Shown here one piece after another: positions 35,612-39,879 of a stretch of DNA of 39,879 nt. A program made the position numbers and the translations under genes. This DNA comes from a virus: positions 1 through 39,879 of the IMG/VR virus record IMGVR_UViG_3300030102_004626. One strand, given 5' to 3'. The first letter of the stretch is position 1. Every line of letters starts with the position of its first letter. Under the pieces are notes generated by a model. That model ran no database searches. It worked only from the letters and a program-made list of their open reading frames with translations, and was not told the origin of the DNA.

Positions 35612-37227
35612 TTGTTCCTCAACAATTTCTTGACTTGTGCATAAAGAGGGGAATCGGTTTCCTCATATTTTGCCATAAGTTTCTTATCCTTTGAAGGCCC
35701 TTTACCCTTCACTGTATCTTGTGCAGGAGTGTGATCTTCTTTTTTCGTATCTTCTTTCTCAATAGCTTTAGAGATTGCTTTTCTCCTTTTGTGAAGATAC
35801 TTATCCGTAGAATCCGTATCACCATCATTGTCAATGTCTTTATCTTTACGATCCTTGAACTTCTTCTTGACAGCTTTTGGATCTACCTTATCCATTCCAT
35901 CTCCATCATCAGACTTATCATTGGATGCATCTTCTTTTTTAGTTCTACCTTCAACGACTTGTTTAATGGTTTCTTCGATATTCATATTTTCCTTTTCTGT
36001 TTCCTCAATGTACATATTGAGTTCAAATCTTTTGTTGTCTAAATTGGCAACCTGAACATGAAGTTTTTGTTTCTTGTTGGTTCCCAAGATATATTTGTTT
36101 GTCTTTCCAGACGATGGTTTCTTTGGTCCAGTTGCGACCTTATTATCGATCTCATCTGGATCTACTATAAATCCTCTCTTCTTTGCATGGGCGTATGCGT
36201 GTTGCATTGCAGCTGAGAATGTCTTGTGATAGAGTTCGTAGTCAGCCTCATTGATGGTTTCCTCTTTCATAGGTTTCATTCCAAGTTTCTCACGATAAAC
36301 ATTCACTTGTTTGATTAACTCTTTCTGTTTTGGTGAATTTGGCATGGCTTTCATCGCCTTGGTTGTGAGTTTCATCATCATTGCTTTATCACTTTCTTCA
36401 ACATGATCAACTGCACCACATTCACCACAATGCTCGTTCATCATCTCTTCACCCATCATTTTCTCAAGTTCTTCTTTGTCCTTTGCATCTAACTCAGCTT
36501 CTTTCTTTTTCATCACACCATACTTTTTCAAAAAACCCTTCGTAACTTTATCAATCTTTTTCTGATCGGGTTTGTCACCTTTTTGGATCTTACCACCCTT
36601 TGCTAAGAATGCTTTGATTTCTTTTTCATAGTCAGATTTCTTTTCGTCAATCTCAACTTCTTCACCCATCGCTTTCATAAGGTAATCTCTTGGATCTGTG
36701 TCCAAAGTTTTGATGAATTTCATTGCACCTGCTTTATCACCTTTCTTCAGCATTGCAGCCGCTTTCATCATATCTTTTTTGTCAATGCCTCCATGTTTTT
36801 TTGCATAGGTTTCGATGTCATCTGCAGCCATCTTCATCTGTAGTGCCATGCTTTCTTTCATCGACTTCTCTAAGTCATCAGCTTGTCCTGCATGAGCTTG
36901 ACTTGCTTTCTTCAGCATCTTGACTACTTTTTTGACCACTGGTTTGTCTTCGTCATCCAAAGCTTCTTTGACAGGTTTTCCACCCTTGGAAATAATTCCA
37001 TTCATTCCTTCTTTCTTGACTTGTGCAAGAAACTTCTTGGCATCTTCCAAAGACATAAACTTACTGACCTTAATTGGGCCCTTCTTTGAAGAAGCATACT
37101 TGACCTCAAACTCAGGTTTTGCTTCCTGAAGGTCTGGTGTGATTCCGTCAACAAAATCGACTTTACGAACACCGACTTGTTCTCTAACTTCTTGGACTGC
37201 TTCTGTCCAACTTTTTGAATATCTCAT
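35608..37227 (-). CDS. Prohead core-like polyprotein, Lys/Glu-rich
   Basis: A 539-residue protein with few hydrophobic cores and long Lys/Glu/Ala/Met stretches. Sequences that fit the T4 gp21 protease rule (L/I/V-x-E before A or G) occur at LQE|A (35), VKE|A (88), INE|A (327) and VVE|G (426), suggesting cleavage into several pieces. Residues 462-475 read DKDIDNDGDTDSTD, an EF-hand or dockerin-like calcium site. A GNC-like HCGEC pair lies at 266-270. Scaffold or core identity is inferred from composition, sites and context. Confidence 0.65.
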   Translation of the reverse strand: MRYSKSWTEAVQEVREQVGVRKVDFVDGITPDLQEAKPEFEVKYASSKKGPIKVSKFMSLEDAKKFLAQVKKEGMNGIISKGGKPVKEALDDEDKPVVKKVVKMLKKASQAHAGQADDLEKSMKESMALQMKMAADDIETYAKKHGGIDKKDMMKAAAMLKKGDKAGAMKFIKTLDTDPRDYLMKAMGEEVEIDEKKSDYEKEIKAFLAKGGKIQKGDKPDQKKIDKVTKGFLKKYGVMKKKEAELDAKDKEELEKMMGEEMMNEHCGECGAVDHVEESDKAMMMKLTTKAMKAMPNSPKQKELIKQVNVYREKLGMKPMKEETINEADYELYHKTFSAAMQHAYAHAKKRGFIVDPDEIDNKVATGPKKPSSGKTNKYILGTNKKQKLHVQVANLDNKRFELNMYIEETEKENMNIEETIKQVVEGRTKKEDASNDKSDDGDGMDKVDPKAVKKKFKDRKDKDIDNDGDTDSTDKYLHKRRKAISKAIEKEDTKKEDHTPAQDTVKGKGPSKDKKLMAKYEETDSPLYAQVKKLLRNK

Positions 37228-37234
37228 GTGACTC

Positions 37235-38452
37235 CTATTTGTCCCAATTCTTTATGGCTGTAAAATTATTAAATGAAAATTCTAGTCTATCAACTAGTTT
37301 GACAGCCCTCTGGGAACTGTCTGCGACAACATACCCTTCGGGCGATGTAACTTTAAATCCGTCTTTAGTTTTGATGAATGTACTCATTCCTAACTGTTTT
37401 ATACTATTTAACTTTTTCACGATTTTCATCTTTGCATCAACAATATGCATCATAAAAGTCGAAACTGCAACCATGTTTGAAGTATGTTTTCGCAGTTCCT
37501 TGAAGAAGGCTTCTTTTCTTTGATTCCACTGTTTCTGTGATTTCTCAGTCTTCTTCGTGGCTGTAATCTTTACAAATGCATCATGCACAAATTTAAAGTA
37601 TTCTGCAATATGCATTCTAGGGTTTGTAACTGTCTTACCCTGTCTTATCAAAGAATTATCGTAGGTCTTCCATTGTGCAGAAGCAGGTAAAGTCTCCTGC
37701 AAAGTTGCAAAATCTCTGATCTTCTTTGAATTAATCTGTCTAAACACTTTTCCTGCTTCAGACAGATGTTTCGTCACAGCAGCTGTCTCTGCACCTGTGA
37801 ACTTTACTGTACCTGACAAATCCTTGTATTGAGCATTCGTATGCCACACTGAAGGAACTTGTTTAAGTGGTTGATCCATTCCAAATGAGGCCGTCATACC
37901 CTCCAGTGTTTCACCCTTATATGTTGTGTGCCATACGATACCGACCTTGGACTTCGAGATTTTACGACCTATCTCCGAATCCTTAGGCACTGCATACATT
38001 ATAGTATTGGGCTGGAAAGTAATGTGATCATCTATCTCCGAACCCAATGTGGATTTTAAATATAAAAGATCTCCTTGAATAACATTCTTGATACCTAACT
38101 TAGAAAACTCTGTAAGTGCGACCTTGAACATATCTCCAAGATATCCCCCAAGGTCAATGTCAGATGCTTTCTTGTAAAGAATCGGATTCTTGTTGAATAC
38201 TGATTTCTTCGCAACAAAGAACTGATTATCTGAAGGATCTATTCCTGCAAATATCGCAGGAGCTCCATCCCACTTGACACTCATGTTTACTGATGATTTT
38301 GACTCACCAGCAAGCATATCTCGTAGAGACTGAATGAAATTGATTGCGGCTCTTCCACCCTCTACACCATTATTTAGGATCTCATCTTCAATATGTTCAA
38401 GATGTAGGTTCTTGCCTGGTGCCTCTACAAGATAATCTCTAAAATTTAACAT
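37235..38452 (-). CDS. ATP-dependent ligase-like nucleotidyltransferase with capsid-targeting-like N-terminus
   Basis: The preferred start is ATG at 38452 (MLNFRDYLVEAPGKNLHLEH); a GTG four codons earlier is in frame. Of 405 residues, 57-70 read SVKWDGAPAIFAG, matching ligase motif I (KxDG, Lys60 as nucleotide acceptor), and 124-131 VIQGDLLY resembles motif III/IV. FFVAKKSVFNKNP and VGIVWHTTYKGET fit further strands of the fold. The family is known in T4-like phages only as uncharacterised (DUF6267-like). The LVE|A site in the leader points to packaging. It may be an RNA or DNA end-joining enzyme. Confidence 0.75.
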   Translation of the reverse strand: MLNFRDYLVEAPGKNLHLEHIEDEILNNGVEGGRAAINFIQSLRDMLAGESKSSVNMSVKWDGAPAIFAGIDPSDNQFFVAKKSVFNKNPILYKKASDIDLGGYLGDMFKVALTEFSKLGIKNVIQGDLLYLKSTLGSEIDDHITFQPNTIMYAVPKDSEIGRKISKSKVGIVWHTTYKGETLEGMTASFGMDQPLKQVPSVWHTNAQYKDLSGTVKFTGAETAAVTKHLSEAGKVFRQINSKKIRDFATLQETLPASAQWKTYDNSLIRQGKTVTNPRMHIAEYFKFVHDAFVKITATKKTEKSQKQWNQRKEAFFKELRKHTSNMVAVSTFMMHIVDAKMKIVKKLNSIKQLGMSTFIKTKDGFKVTSPEGYVVADSSQRAVKLVDRLEFSFNNFTAIKNWDK

Positions 38453-39470
38453 TGGTATTGACACTCATCTCAGGTTCAAATTCCAAAAATTCTATAAGAT
38501 TTCTATATGATTTTTTTACAAACCTTTTTATCTTCAGAAAAAGTTTTTTGACAAAAGATACTAAACCTCGTATCATTCCTTTTACTTTATCCAAAATTCC
38601 CTCAGTCAAAACTTGACCTTCGTATGGGGCAAATCCCTCATCAAGCTTATTCACAATCAAACCTACTACAGACCAATATCTGTATTCACCAGTTTTTACT
38701 CCACGTTTTTTTACTGATGTGGTTTTGAATCTTACAGAGGGATTCATTTTTCTAGCAACATGAGACACATAGTCTTTATCACTTGTGGGAACAAAATTTA
38801 CTTTATTTCCATCCCAAGATGTTGTCAAAAACCAATCTGCCGTTCCTTCGTTACCACCAAATTTTACCTCTCCTGACATTGCTTCGTATGCAAATGCATC
38901 TGCAAAATCTGGATTGGTATTAAAATATGATTGCAAATCTGTTTTGAAAAGTTTATGAGCTGCATTTGCAGTCATCACTGCTTTGTCTTTTGCATCTTTA
39001 ATTGCTTGATCTAAATTTGATGCAGCCACGCTGGATGGTGCTAAGTTATTCACCATATCCTCAAGAGGTTTAACGAACTTATCTTCTACCACTCCAACCT
39101 TATCTACTGCTGTGTAAAATGTAGCTCTTGATTCATTTCTCCCCCCACTCATCAGTTGAGCAGATGGTCCAGATTTCAATGAAATTTTATACCTACCTAT
39201 TTTTATATCTGTTTTGGGAGTTTTAGTTGCTGCTGGGACTTTATCTGGTTTCCAATATTCAGACCACTTAGATGAGACTTGAAGTTGAGATGCACCTAAC
39301 ACCTCTGCTTTACCAGTTACACCTTTCATTTTGAGAAATTCAACTACCTTTTCTGCACCCTGTCTCATGTATTCAGTATCGTAAGTGCCATTCCAAACAC
39401 CAACGATAGCTTCTTCCATATCCTCACCAGTGCTTCTGCCCTCTGAGATATATTGTTTGAATGTTTGCAT
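38439..39470 (-). CDS. Possible PD-(D/E)xK nuclease with capsid-targeting-like N-terminus and cationic tail
   Basis: A 343-residue protein beginning MQTFKQYISEGRSTGED, with an ISE|G site at residue 10. Residues 86-110 hold TDIKIGRYKISLKSGPSAQL, where Asp88 and Ser97-x-Lys99 fit a PD-(D/E)xK nuclease core followed by QLMSGG, seen in some restriction-like enzymes. A second fitting site LTE|G at 290 precedes a strongly basic amphipathic segment (291-329, about eleven Lys/Arg against two acidic). The nuclease call is tentative. It is the first gene after the late promoter at 39551. Confidence 0.7.
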   Translation of the reverse strand: MQTFKQYISEGRSTGEDMEEAIVGVWNGTYDTEYMRQGAEKVVEFLKMKGVTGKAEVLGASQLQVSSKWSEYWKPDKVPAATKTPKTDIKIGRYKISLKSGPSAQLMSGGRNESRATFYTAVDKVGVVEDKFVKPLEDMVNNLAPSSVAASNLDQAIKDAKDKAVMTANAAHKLFKTDLQSYFNTNPDFADAFAYEAMSGEVKFGGNEGTADWFLTTSWDGNKVNFVPTSDKDYVSHVARKMNPSVRFKTTSVKKRGVKTGEYRYWSVVGLIVNKLDEGFAPYEGQVLTEGILDKVKGMIRGLVSFVKKLFLKIKRFVKKSYRNLIEFLEFEPEMSVNTNVKF

Positions 39471-39550
39471 TTTGTTTTAGAAAAAAGGGAACCAGAGACA
39501 GTAAAGGCAAGTTGTATCAAGTTCCCATGTGAATATAATATACTGTTAAG

Positions 39551-39558
39551 TATTTATA
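39551..39558 (-). promoter_or_regulatory. T4-type late promoter for the head-cargo block
   Basis: TATAAATA on the minus strand, directly after the helicase gene. The leader of about 70 bases contains a GGGAAC/GTTCCC helix (39488-39525). The promoter should drive the genes from 39470 down, as far as coupling extends. Confidence 0.75.
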
Positions 39559-39879
39559 TTAATTGAACTTCCAATCGGTGGTATCTAAGGCTTTATCGAA
39601 GGCAGGAGTATCATCTTGACCAGAATCTAGAATGTCTTCTTGTGCAGACTGTTCACAATCATACAACTTCATTCTCGCTCTATCGATTCCGACAACGAAC
39701 TTTTTGTTCTTCGTTGGGTCATTGTACCGATTTTTGAGTTGCTTAACGAGAATCTGATTAAGTTGTTCCAACTCTTCAGTCTGGATGAGAGCGAACATGA
39801 AGTCCGCTGTAGCAGGAAGACCAAAGCTCTCACTGGTATCCTCCAATCCGATATCAGAATTTTGATATCCCGAGCGAGT
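39559..39879 (-). CDS. gp41: Replicative DNA helicase gp41, C-terminal part
   Basis: The frame enters from the right edge. It reads TRSGYQNSDIGLEDTSESFG, LPATADFMFALIQTEELEQL and NQILVKQLKNRYNDPTKNKK, then FVVGIDRARMKLYDCEQSAQ. This is the C-terminal RecA-like part of the T4 gp41/DnaB-type helicase: arginine finger region, sensor strand and the conserved QLKNRYNDP. About 106 residues are present and the N-terminal two thirds lie outside the window. The acidic tail (ILDSGQDDTPAFDKA) is typical. Confidence 0.87.
   Translation of the reverse strand, partial: TRSGYQNSDIGLEDTSESFGLPATADFMFALIQTEELEQLNQILVKQLKNRYNDPTKNKKFVVGIDRARMKLYDCEQSAQEDILDSGQDDTPAFDKALDTTDWKFN

Noticed and set aside
1-39879. 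CRISPR array, integrase, transposase or attachment site
   Set aside because: No direct-repeat array with spacers, no recombinase or transposase motif and no flanking duplications were seen. The tRNA-like 3' end at 17601 alone is not enough to propose an attachment site.

Overview
This window looks like part of the genome of an AT-rich, T4-like tailed phage (myovirus), most plausibly a marine one. The evidence is a set of T4 core proteins: baseplate hub, gp53, gp48, gp54, gp4 and gp26; gp32, gp33 and gp59; gp61 primase and gp41 helicase; RNase H; plus PhoH, ThyX and RuvC-like proteins typical of marine T4-like phages. Promoters are of two kinds: sigma70-like TTGACA/TATAAT sites and T4-type late sites of the form NATAAATA. 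Exported proteins with signal peptides, one of them a lipoprotein, suggest a Gram-negative host. No photosynthesis genes, integrase or IS element are visible, so the host cannot be named; SAR11-like or other marine Proteobacteria are a guess.

Layout. 1-2786: short tail-fibre-like genes, cut by the left edge. 2840-5827: 2OG-Fe(II) oxygenase-like protein, tRNA-Tyr, two structured non-coding stretches, small genes and a P-loop kinase. 5872-8986: baseplate genes (hub, gp53, gp48) on the minus strand. 9013-14557: the only plus-strand island, with gp4, a conserved virion-type protein, gp54, gp26 with a -1 frameshift extension, and a repeat-rich tape measure. 14562-17319: gp32 with a structured leader, ThyX, a coiled-coil protein, gp59 and gp33. 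17344-21190: structured RNA, a micro-ORF, a probable lysis/envelope block (two exported cysteine proteins, an M15 peptidase, a SleB-type hydrolase), glutaredoxin, PhoH and a zinc-ribbon protein. 21186-25183: DUF6433-like protein, RNase H, membrane microproteins, tRNA-Thr, small early genes and a half-size Na/Pi cotransporter. 25199-28824: RuvC-like resolvase, zinc ribbon, class II ribonucleotide reductase, primase. 28840-39470: a long minus-strand run of conserved phage proteins, two virion-type proteins, and proteins that share a short N-terminus resembling the T4 capsid-targeting sequence. The right edge cuts the gp41 helicase.

How the genes work together. gp41, gp61, gp59, gp32, RNase H and RuvC form the replication/recombination set. 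RNR, glutaredoxin and ThyX supply dNTPs. gp33 links replication to late transcription from NATAAATA sites. The plus-strand island and the hub block build the tail. The most intriguing pattern is that a kinase, a HAD phosphatase, a nucleotidylyltransferase, a ligase-like protein and a possible nuclease all begin with an MKxFxxxLxE-type leader. This suggests they are packaged in the head and processed by the prohead protease. Other notable points are a canonical slippery site before the gp26 stop codon, a possible pseudoknot plus AU-rich operator upstream of gp32, early genes that look leaderless, and several candidate structured RNAs. Apart from the 4389-4685 stretch, which holds a candidate RNA, no gap approaches 300 bases.
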